From Velamenicoccus sp964471325 (GTDB lineage: Bacteria; Omnitrophota; Gorgyraeia; Velamenicoccales; Velamenicoccaceae), in the NCBI GenBank assembly GCA_964471325.1, contig CAYYFL010000004.1, positions 57,325 through 121,324 on the forward strand: DNA of 64,000 nucleotides, given 5' to 3'. A program made the position numbers and the translations under genes. This document shows, in pieces, positions 58,550 to 64,000 of the stretch (the first letter of the stretch is position 1; each line of letters opens with the position of its first letter). The notes under the pieces were generated by a model, which worked only from the letters and a program-made list of their open reading frames with translations, ran no database searches and was not told where the DNA came from.

Positions 58550-58705
58550 GAAATGGCTGCCAGCTTGCACTACGCTCGCTGCCTCGCTTGCCGCTCGGCT
58601 GCGCTCGCTTTAGTGTCACCGGAATTTTTCTTGTCGCAAAATTCCGGTGAGAAGGCTAGTGTTCTACCACTGAACTACTCCCGCGAAATGGCTGCCAGCT
58701 TGCAC
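58550..58705. repeat. 135-bp tandem unit containing a tRNA-Gly 5' half
   Basis: From 58550 a unit of 135 bp runs: a 21-bp spacer (GAAATGGCTGCCAGCTTGCA...), a GC-rich CTCGC-word stretch, a hairpin with 13-bp perfect arms (TCACCGGAATTTT, 58616-58650), then 58651-58684. That last part is an exact copy of nucleotides 1-34 of tRNA-Gly, ending inside the anticodon loop. The next unit begins identically at 58685 and runs into the N gap. Confidence 0.85.
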
Positions 58706-58805
58706 NNNNNNNNNNNNNNNNNNNNNNNNNNNNNNNNNNNNNNNNNNNNNNNNNNNNNNNNNNNNNNNNNNNNNNNNNNNNNNNNNNNNNNNNNNNNNNN
58801 NNNNN
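58706..58805. other. Assembly gap (100 N)
   Basis: Exactly 100 N, a scaffold placeholder. The sequence on both sides is the same tandem unit, so the assembler most likely broke on the repeat. The true number of units is unknown. Confidence 0.97.
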
Positions 58806-59243
58806 CTTTAGTGTCACCGGAATTTTTCTTGTCGCAAAATTCCGGTGAGAAGGCTAGTGTCCTACCGCTGTTCCGACGCTCCGAAAAAACGGAGGTCGGA
58901 ATCCCGACCCTGGACGCTTTTAGGCCGGGCGTCGGGAAACTACTCCCGCAAAGAGATGAAATCGGAATACACTTTGGTTGTGGCGCTGGATTTCGCGTCG
59001 CATGGCGACAAAGCCACGCAGCGAAATCCGCATCCCTGCCCGTCGTGCGGGCGAAAATTTTCCCTCTGGCGGGAAAAGTTTTGGCGTCCCGACGTTCCGT
59101 CAACGGCGGAAGTCGGGACATCCACAAAATTTTTCCCTCTGTCGCTTTACATCAAGGTGGTGGCGCCGGAACAATCTGTTTCGCTTATCGCTCCACAACG
59201 ATTGTTCCGACATCCACCATTTTTTTGCTCTGTCGCAAAAAAA
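58806..59243. repeat. Hairpin array between tRNA-Gly and tRNA-Tyr
   Basis: Third tRNA-Gly 5'-half copy at 58849-58949, split by a 67-bp insert (58871-58937) made of two hairpins (TTCCGAC/GTCGGAA and TCCCGAC/GTCGGGA). Then consecutive stems: GGATTTCG/CGAAATCC, GCCCG/CGGGC, TTTTCCC/GGGAAAA, GTCCCGAC/GTCGGGAC, GGAACAATC/GATTGTTCC, and a 16-bp perfect one (59213-59228 with 59235-59250) whose right arm is the 3' end of tRNA-Tyr. No protein gene is present. The open frames here are artefacts. Confidence 0.8.
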
Positions 59244-59329
59244 TGGTGGACGGGAGAGGATTCGAACCTCTGAAGCATGTGTGCAGCAGATTTACAGTCT
59301 GCCCCCTTTAGCCACTTGGGTACCCGTCC
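59244..59329 (-). tRNA. tRNA-Tyr (anticodon GTA)
   Basis: Minus strand: acceptor GGACGGG/CCCGTCC, anticodon stem GCAGA/TCTGC with loop CTGTAAA (GTA), a long class II variable arm (TGCACACATGCTTC), T stem AGAGG/CCTCT with TTCGAAT, encoded CCA. Its 3' end is mirrored just downstream (59213-59228). Confidence 0.95.
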
Positions 59330-59455
59330 AAATCTTGACCGGCAAGATATTTCTACCTTACAAAATTTGCCCCGCAGTCTAACTCAAAAATTATCCCCAA
59401 ACATGCTCAAGATAATTTTTGAGTTGTCTTAGACAAAGAACCAATATATTCAAAA
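59330..59455. repeat. Spacer with a 13-bp perfect hairpin between tRNA-Tyr and tRNA-Thr
   Basis: Arms CTCAAAAATTATC (59383-59395) and GATAATTTTTGAG (about 59411-59423) enclose a 15-nt loop. The stem is AT-rich, unlike the GC-rich stems in the Tyr-Gly spacer. No tRNA fragment was recognised in this spacer. Confidence 0.6.
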
Positions 59456-59528
59456 AGCTGGCGACCCGAATCGAACGGGTGACCCTCTCATTACAAGTGA
59501 GATGCTCTACCTGCTGAGCTACGCCAGC
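59456..59528 (-). tRNA. tRNA-Thr (anticodon TGT)
   Basis: Minus strand: acceptor GCTGGCG/CGCCAGC, D stem GCTC/GAGC, anticodon stem TCTCA/TGAGA with loop CTTGTAA (TGT), T stem ACCCG/CGGGT with TTCGATT. Unlike the other three tRNAs here, CCA is not encoded: the gene is followed by TTTTG. The 5' end lies 3 nt after the stop of the nuclease gene. Confidence 0.95.
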
Positions 59529-59531
59529 AAA

Positions 59532-59948
59532 TCATTTATCAAAGAAATCAAATCTGGCTTCATATCTGGAAGCCGGAACAATTTTCTCTTGCTGGTTATT
59601 TCTCGCCGGAATCAGACGTATTTTAAAACTACTCCTGTTGCTGATATTTTTAAGCGGTACAAAATAAACCTTGCGTGTTGCATCATGGTATGCCGCTATA
59701 ATATCCACATCCAGCGGCGAATAATGAATGACCTTGTGATTATTGCAACTCCTGAGGGGAATCTCAAGAATTCCGTTTTTGGCAGAGACATATTTGACTT
59801 GGACTTTTTTATAGATACCCTTCTTTTCCGCCACCACATCAAATCTATGATCTTCTCCCCACGGGACAAGAACATGGAAACCCCTCTGCTTGAGCAAAAA
59901 AAGAACATAGGCTTCGGCAATATCACCCTTGAGCTTTGTTTCTGCCAT
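59532..59948 (-). CDS. PD-(D/E)XK nuclease, homing-endonuclease-like (I-Ssp6803I type)
   Basis: 138 residues from the ATG at 59948 (MAETKLKGDIAEAYV). The frame continues upstream only through repeat DNA. The core pattern is KGDIAEAYVLFLLKQRGF, then HRFDVVAE (catalytic Asp) and KKVQVKYV (QxK), matching the PD-(D/E)XK family that includes the tRNA-intron homing endonuclease I-Ssp6803I. The C-terminus is KIRLIPARNNQQEK-rich, possibly DNA-binding. The stop lies 3 nt before tRNA-Thr, so the two are transcribed together. No intron is visible in that tRNA. It may be a domesticated or free-standing mobile nuclease. Confidence 0.75.
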   Translation of the reverse strand: MAETKLKGDIAEAYVLFLLKQRGFHVLVPWGEDHRFDVVAEKKGIYKKVQVKYVSAKNGILEIPLRSCNNHKVIHYSPLDVDIIAAYHDATRKVYFVPLKNISNRSSFKIRLIPARNNQQEKIVPASRYEARFDFFDK

Positions 59949-60107
59949 CTGGAGCCCCCACGGCATACCCGCGGGCCCTTCTTGATTCGCCTGCGGGGCG
60001 ACGTCCCACTCCGCCATAGTTGTGTCTACCGGCTTAACAGACACAACCAATCCACGGGTTTAGCCTCGCCCGCCGCGAGCGGCGGGCAGGGAATTCTGGC
60101 AATGGGA
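59949..60107. repeat. Second copy of the groES-leader repeat, upstream of the nuclease gene
   Basis: Runs from GGAGCCCCCAC at the nuclease ATG to GGCAATGGGATTA near 60107. It shares with 29486-29668 the hairpin next to the gene, CGACGTCCC-CTCCGCCATAGTT, the complementary TGTGTCT/AGACACA arms and the closing GGCAA-GGGATTA. This pairing defines a dispersed element of about 160-185 bp. Confidence 0.7.
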
Positions 60108-60959
60108 TTAACGGCACCTTTTAAACGCCTTCGGCAAATATTCTATCACATCGGAGGCGATCATTGCAGGCTGCGTCTTCTCTTTGGCGGCCAAATCGGC
60201 AGCCAAGCCATGGATATAAACGGCGCGGCATGCCGCCTCAAAAGGCTCCATCCCCTGCCCCAGAAAAGCCGCAACGATCCCCGAAAGAACGTCACCGCTC
60301 CCGGCTGTCGCGAGGCCCGGATTGCCCGTTGTGTTTTCATAGAGCCGGCCGCGGGAAGAATACACCAGACTCCTGTGCCCCTTCAAAATCAGTGTAACAT
60401 TGTAACGAAGAGCAAAATCTTTTGCAACTTCTTTTCTGGCTGCCGGCGCGGCGTCAATCCGACGGCCGCAAAGACGTTCCATCTCCCCCGCATGCGGTGT
60501 GAGGACAACAGGATGCTTCAATCCCCTTAGAATGCCCAAATGCCCCGCCACGGCATTAAGGCCGTCGGCATCCACGACCACCGGCGTCGAGGCACGCCTC
60601 ACCAGAGAACGTATCAATGCCTGCGTGGAAGGATGGCGCGACATGCCGCAGCCGGCCAGAAGACAATCAGATTTTTTCAGGACCGGCATGAGCTGCGGCA
60701 GCGCCCTTTCAGAAACACTCTGCTGAGCCGTTGAGCGTAACGGAAGCGTCACAACTTCCCTTGCACCGCAAGCAATGACACCCTGGAGGCTCTCAGGAAA
60801 AGCGAGAGTCACATATCCGGCGCCGGATCTCATGGCGGCCTCGGAACACAGAAGAGCGGCGCCTGTATAACTCCGCGAACCGGCCACGATCAGGACATGC
60901 CCGTAATCGCCTTTGTGTGTTTGCTTCTTACGATCAAAGAATAGCGCTGGCCACAGCAT
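60108..60959 (-). CDS. nnrD: ADP/ATP-dependent (S)-NAD(P)H-hydrate dehydratase
   Basis: Repairs hydrated NAD(P)H. About 283 residues of the ribokinase-like YjeF C-terminal family. GSRSYTGAALLCSEAAMRSG, VVVDADGLNAVAG, LTPHAGEMERLCG and the anion hole NPGLATAGSGDVLSGI are all intact. The epimerase half (NnrE) found fused in many bacteria is absent. The ATG at 60959 lies inside acpS (26-nt overlap). A start at 60989 is less likely. Confidence 0.92.
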   Translation of the reverse strand: MLWPALFFDRKKQTHKGDYGHVLIVAGSRSYTGAALLCSEAAMRSGAGYVTLAFPESLQGVIACGAREVVTLPLRSTAQQSVSERALPQLMPVLKKSDCLLAGCGMSRHPSTQALIRSLVRRASTPVVVDADGLNAVAGHLGILRGLKHPVVLTPHAGEMERLCGRRIDAAPAARKEVAKDFALRYNVTLILKGHRSLVYSSRGRLYENTTGNPGLATAGSGDVLSGIVAAFLGQGMEPFEAACRAVYIHGLAADLAAKEKTQPAMIASDVIEYLPKAFKRCR

Positions 60960-61272
60960 AGTGATCCGTATGGGACAACGATAGGGCAATGGGCGTCTTT
61001 TTGTTTTTGATACGGCAGTAGGGCCGGCCGTTGGCGTCGTTGACGATCTCGATATCCCGGAAGTTCAGCTTCGGGCTGTTCCCCAAGGCCTTGAAAATCG
61101 CCTCTTTGGCCGCAAAACGTGCCGCCAGATGCTGGAGCGGATGACGTTTACTTCTGGAATAAGCCAGTTCTTTCGCAGTGTAAACACGCTTCAGGAAAAC
61201 ATCCCCCCACCGTTTTACAGCCCGGTCAAGCTTCTTGATCTCGACGATATCGATCCCGCTGCCCTTAACCAT
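60934..61272 (-). CDS. acpS: Holo-[acyl-carrier-protein] synthase
   Basis: Transfers phosphopantetheine from CoA to ACP. 112 residues with GSGIDIVEIKKLDRAV (Mg-binding Asp), RFAAKEAIFKALG and SLSHTDHYAVASAI. Complete and of normal length. It overlaps pdxJ by 8 nt upstream and nnrD downstream, a common bacterial order (pdxJ-acpS-nnrD). Confidence 0.95.
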   Translation of the reverse strand: MVKGSGIDIVEIKKLDRAVKRWGDVFLKRVYTAKELAYSRSKRHPLQHLAARFAAKEAIFKALGNSPKLNFRDIEIVNDANGRPYCRIKNKKTPIALSLSHTDHYAVASAIL

Positions 61273-62008
61273 GCATCCTCTCGGGTCTCCCGGCCTTCGT
61301 TACCAGACTCTTCATCCGGCGGACCGCGTGTTCCAAACCAAGAAAAAGGGAAAAACACACGATGGCATAGCCGATATTCAACTCATTCATTCCCCTGATG
61401 GATGCCACAGGACAAACGTTCTCATAGTCCAGACCGTGACCTGCATTCACAATCAATCCCAGATCCTGGGCATAAGCTGTAGCTCCCCGGATCTCCGCAA
61501 GCATCTTTTGCCTGGCCTTCAACAGCCGGCAATCGGCATACCGGCCCGTATGCAATTCAATCATATCCACGCCGACCTCCCGGGCCATTTTGATCTGGCG
61601 GCGGCTCGGTTCAATGAAAAGGCTGACGTCGATATGGCTGTTCTTAAGCCGTGCAACCGCCCTGGCGATCCGCGTCCTGTGCCGGACGACATCCAGCCCT
61701 CCCTCCGTTGTCAATTCCTGACGGCGCTCGGGCACAAGAGTGGCTTGATGCGGCCTCAGGCGGCAGGCGATCCCGACGATCTCTTCCGCAATGGACATCT
61801 CCAGGTTGAATTTTTTCGTCACGGCTTTGCGCAACGCAAAAACATCGGCATCCTGGATATGCCTTCTGTCTTCTCGCAAATGCGCCACAATGGAATCCGC
61901 CCCGGCTTTCTCGCAAACGGAGGCGGCAAAAAGAAGATCGGGATAAGGTGCACGGCGCTGTTGCCTGAGCGTCGCGATATGGTCTATGTTGACTCCTAAG
62001 AGAGACAC
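61265..62008 (-). CDS. pdxJ: Pyridoxine 5'-phosphate synthase
   Basis: Forms PNP from deoxyxylulose phosphate and aminoacetone phosphate, in the DXP-dependent vitamin B6 route. 247 residues, TIM barrel, starting LLGVNIDHIATLRQQRRAPYP, with HLREDRRHIQDADV, LVPERRQELTTEGGLD and VNAGHGLDYENV. All are standard. It is coupled to acpS. Confidence 0.95.
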   Translation of the reverse strand: MSLLGVNIDHIATLRQQRRAPYPDLLFAASVCEKAGADSIVAHLREDRRHIQDADVFALRKAVTKKFNLEMSIAEEIVGIACRLRPHQATLVPERRQELTTEGGLDVVRHRTRIARAVARLKNSHIDVSLFIEPSRRQIKMAREVGVDMIELHTGRYADCRLLKARQKMLAEIRGATAYAQDLGLIVNAGHGLDYENVCPVASIRGMNELNIGYAIVCFSLFLGLEHAVRRMKSLVTKAGRPERMHG

Positions 62009-62076
62009 GACAATCCTTTCTCCGCAAGGATTAAACCGGCATCAAACCGCCAGCCCGCGCTTTCGCAGAGACGGCC

Positions 62077-62202
62077 CTATTTAAATTCTCCGTTAACGTA
62101 AAGGTAAACGACGACCGCAAGGATCAAGGCGAGGACCTTGTATAAAGGGTAATACGTGAACCACTTTTTGAAATCTTGCAGTATCTTTTTCGGTGCGCCC
62201 AT
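62077..62202 (-). CDS. 41-residue single-pass membrane protein, CdaR-anchor-like
   Basis: MGAPKKILQDFKKWF followed by one membrane helix (YKVLALILAVVVYLYV) and a short tail NGEFK. GCGGAGG lies 6 nt before the ATG at 62202, which supports this start over longer in-frame options. Position directly after cdaA and the W-F-x-x-x-x-L-Y-K-V-L-A-L pattern match the N-terminal anchor of CdaR, the usual regulator of diadenylate cyclase. Here, however, the YbbR domains are missing. It could be a truncated CdaR that still contacts CdaA. Confidence 0.7.
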   Translation of the reverse strand: MGAPKKILQDFKKWFTYYPLYKVLALILAVVVYLYVNGEFK

Positions 62203-62257
62203 AAACATCCTCCGCAATGCTTGTGGCCCCTCATCCACGGCGGACAAGAAAAATACG

Positions 62258-63061
62258 TCAGGACACAGCGTGTTTTTTCGTCTGGACGAGTTGATCGCGC
62301 AGGGCTTGCGCAAATTCTTCACGCGTCAACCCCTGGGTCAGGCGGCCGCCGACGGCCAGAGAAACCAACCCTGTCTCTTCAGAGACCACCAGAACAACGG
62401 CGTCTGTCTCCTCGCTGATGCCTAATGCCGCCCTGTGCCGTGTCCCCAAGGCATGACTGAGATAAGGATTCTGCGCTAAGGGAAACAAGCAGCTTGCCGC
62501 CACCAAGGTGTTCCCTTGGATAATGACGCCTCCGTCATGCAAAGGGGACGGCGGAGTAAAAATGGTTTCGATCAATTCCGGCGTTATCCGCGCCTGAACA
62601 AGGATGCCGCTGTTGATATAGCTCTTGAGCCGATCCTCGCGTTCGATGGCGACGATCCCCCCGATCCTTCTCTGGGACAGATAAAACAATGAGGAGCCGA
62701 GTTGGCGGATGAGGTCATCGACTTCCTCCTCCTTCAATCCTGTCCCGAAAAGATGCGGCTGTCCCAGCCGGGCAAGACCGAATCGCAGCTCCGGCTGAAA
62801 GATAACGATGATAGCAATGACCGATATAGCAAAAAGTTTCGTCAGGATCCAATCGAGGGTATTCAAACCCAGTTTTTGGGCCAGGAAGAACGCGATGACA
62901 AGGATGAAAATGCCTTTCCAGACCTGGCCGGCGCGAGTCCCCTCGAAAAAAATCATGATCCTAAAAAAAACAAACCACAGGATCGTGATCTCGATGACCG
63001 GTTTCAATACAGACCAATAGACGTTAAAGAATTCAACTATGCCGTCCCACATCAGTTGCAC
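62258..63061 (-). CDS. cdaA: Diadenylate cyclase CdaA
   Basis: Makes c-di-AMP from two ATP. Three N-terminal membrane helices (residues about 15-95) and a DisA_N domain with PSPLHDGGVIIQ (the DGA motif reads DGG here) and GTRHRAALGISE (RHR motif). 267 residues is normal. It overlaps folP by 10 nt, the same folP-cdaA order seen in several bacterial phyla. PgpH-like and NrnA-like proteins in the window could degrade the product. Confidence 0.94.
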   Translation of the reverse strand: MQLMWDGIVEFFNVYWSVLKPVIEITILWFVFFRIMIFFEGTRAGQVWKGIFILVIAFFLAQKLGLNTLDWILTKLFAISVIAIIVIFQPELRFGLARLGQPHLFGTGLKEEEVDDLIRQLGSSLFYLSQRRIGGIVAIEREDRLKSYINSGILVQARITPELIETIFTPPSPLHDGGVIIQGNTLVAASCLFPLAQNPYLSHALGTRHRAALGISEETDAVVLVVSEETGLVSLAVGGRLTQGLTREEFAQALRDQLVQTKKHAVS

Positions 63062-63999
63062 CTTTTATGGATGGCGTCCGCAACGCGGACGACTTGCTTG
63101 ATCTGACGGACATCATGCACCCGCACGATATCCGCGCCTCCGGCGATAGCAGCGCAGACTGCTGCCGCTGTCCCCCAAAGCCTCCCGGAAACCCCTGCAT
63201 TGAGGATCCTGCCGATGAACCACTTGCGGGACACTCCCACGAGGATCGGCCGGCCGAACATCCTCAACTCAGAAAGCCTTTCAATGATCTCAATGTTATG
63301 GGAAAGCGTTTTGCCAAAACCAATGCCCGGATCGATTATTATTTTATCTTGCCGGATGCCACTATCAAGTGCTTTTTTTATTGAATCATTCAGGAAACCC
63401 GTAACCTCCCCCATGAGGTCGTCGTAATGGGGGGATTCCTGCATCGTGCGAGGGGTCCCTTTCATGTGCATCAGGACAACGGCCGCCCCATAACGGGCCG
63501 CCAGCCTGGCCATCTTCTTATCGCCCCTGAGGGCCGAAATATCATTGACGATAGCGACACCGCAATCCAGGGCCGCATGGGCCACTTCACTCTTCGTCGT
63601 ATCGATGGAAAGAACAACTCGCAGGGACTTTGCAAACAATTTAATGAACGGCAGGACGCGTTTCAATTCTTCCTTCGCAGAAACAGGCCTGGAGCCGGGA
63701 CGACTGGATTCTCCTCCGATATCAATGATATCGGCGCCTTCTTCCGCCATGCTGCGGGCAAGACTCAGCGCCCGCCGAGGAGACATTCCCAACATCCCGT
63801 CGCCGCTGAAGGAGTCTGTTGTGGCATTCAAGATGCCCATGACGAGGGTCCTGCGCCCCAAACGCAGATGACGGCGACCCAGATGAAGCGGCACCCCTCC
63901 GCCTGCCGAATGGGCAAGGCACAAGCGGATATCCCGTCCGAGCTCAGAAAGGCCAAACGGCTGTCTTTTTAATTTGGAAGACAGCGACGCATACTGGGA
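63052..63999 (-). CDS. folP: Dihydropteroate synthase, 5' end outside the window
   Basis: Joins pABA to dihydropterin pyrophosphate in folate synthesis. Motifs MGILNATTDSFSGDG, GADIIDIGGESSRPGS, IDTTKSEVA, IVNDISALRGD, IIDPGIGFGKT, GVSRKWFIG and the final RVHDV are complete. A TTG at 63924 could start the protein, but the frame is open to the window edge with protein-like sequence (SSKLKRQPFGLSELGRDI). I therefore treat it as partial with an N-terminal extension. Confidence 0.9.
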   Translation of the reverse strand, partial: SQYASLSSKLKRQPFGLSELGRDIRLCLAHSAGGGVPLHLGRRHLRLGRRTLVMGILNATTDSFSGDGMLGMSPRRALSLARSMAEEGADIIDIGGESSRPGSRPVSAKEELKRVLPFIKLFAKSLRVVLSIDTTKSEVAHAALDCGVAIVNDISALRGDKKMARLAARYGAAVVLMHMKGTPRTMQESPHYDDLMGEVTGFLNDSIKKALDSGIRQDKIIIDPGIGFGKTLSHNIEIIERLSELRMFGRPILVGVSRKWFIGRILNAGVSGRLWGTAAAVCAAIAGGADIVRVHDVRQIKQVVRVADAIHKRCN

Positions 64000-64000
64000 G

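Noticed and set aside
58550..58950. Possible CRISPR array
   Set aside because: The unit is 135 bp, contains tRNA sequence, is repeated only two or three times, has no unique spacers, and no cas genes are present.
58553..59311. 252-codon plus-strand frame crossing the N gap
   Set aside because: It passes through unknown bases, tRNA genes and hairpins, and it contains no domain.
58476..59528. Full tRNA-tufB operon
   Set aside because: The Thr-Tyr-Gly order matches, but the second tRNA-Thr and tuf are absent, and the next gene is a histidine kinase.
59456..59948. Group I intron carrying the nuclease in tRNA-Thr
   Set aside because: tRNA-Thr is intact and uninterrupted, and the nuclease lies outside it. 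No intron core is visible.
59949..60050. N-terminal extension of the PD-(D/E)XK nuclease by 34 residues
   Set aside because: It is encoded by the dispersed repeat. The domain starts at MAETKLKG.

Overview
The window is 64 kb of a bacterial chromosome, about 53-55% GC by eye. All 56 protein genes and all four tRNA genes I can support lie on the minus strand, so transcription runs from high to low coordinates. A run of exactly 100 N at 58706-58805 marks an assembly gap, which points to a draft or metagenome-derived genome. The gene set (PVC-like housekeeping blocks, GuaB3, an archaeal-type thymidylate synthase, an archaeal-type phosphoglycerate mutase-like enzyme, many palindromic intergenic repeats) makes me think of an uncultured lineage such as Omnitrophota. 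That placement is a guess from gene content and cannot be proven here.

Right end (64.0-59.5 kb), in transcription order: folP, the diadenylate cyclase cdaA with a very small membrane partner, pdxJ, acpS, nnrD, then a PD-(D/E)XK nuclease gene that stops 3 nt before a tRNA gene. Next come tRNA-Thr(TGT), tRNA-Tyr(GTA) and tRNA-Gly(TCC), the same order as the start of the tRNA-tufB cluster of many bacteria. Here the spacers are swollen with back-to-back palindromes and duplicated tRNA-Gly fragments. After this comes a signalling block (58.1-49.5 kb): a giant six-PAS histidine kinase, three stand-alone receiver proteins, an archaeal-type thymidylate synthase and a cNMP-binding/pseudo-MinD/patatin protein.

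Middle (49.4-29.2 kb): gpsA and tRNA-Pro(GGG), which is again flanked by palindromes and tRNA-like fragments. Then DoxX and an aspartate-family block: hom, thrC, coaB, an ApgM-like enzyme that is the likely homoserine kinase, cstA, lysC and cimA. Next are valS, nadC, a PilZ protein, a receiver protein, uvrB, birA, coaX, and groES-groEL behind a consensus promoter and a perfect CIRCE operator.

Left part (27-0 kb): guaB3-guaA, dnaE, an HU protein, a cold-shock protein, hisS, and an aspS that has lost its GAD domain. Then a LysM lipoprotein, the conserved phoH-HDIG-ybeY-recO block, a 324-bp MITE-like palindrome, panE, a coiled-coil protein, a UvrD-type helicase, a 3'-5' exonuclease, small accessory genes (AllA-like, Cys-cluster, yjbQ, NrnA-like), an FNR-type reductase, an MFS exporter, polX and apbE.

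Two themes stand out. First, palindromic repeats of several families sit in 5' leaders between a promoter and the ribosome site (groES, groEL, guaB3, csp, lysM) and around tRNA genes. Second, tRNA genes are surrounded by broken tRNA copies whose arms are interrupted by hairpins, next to a nuclease of a homing-endonuclease-like fold. The second theme is the best candidate for something undescribed.
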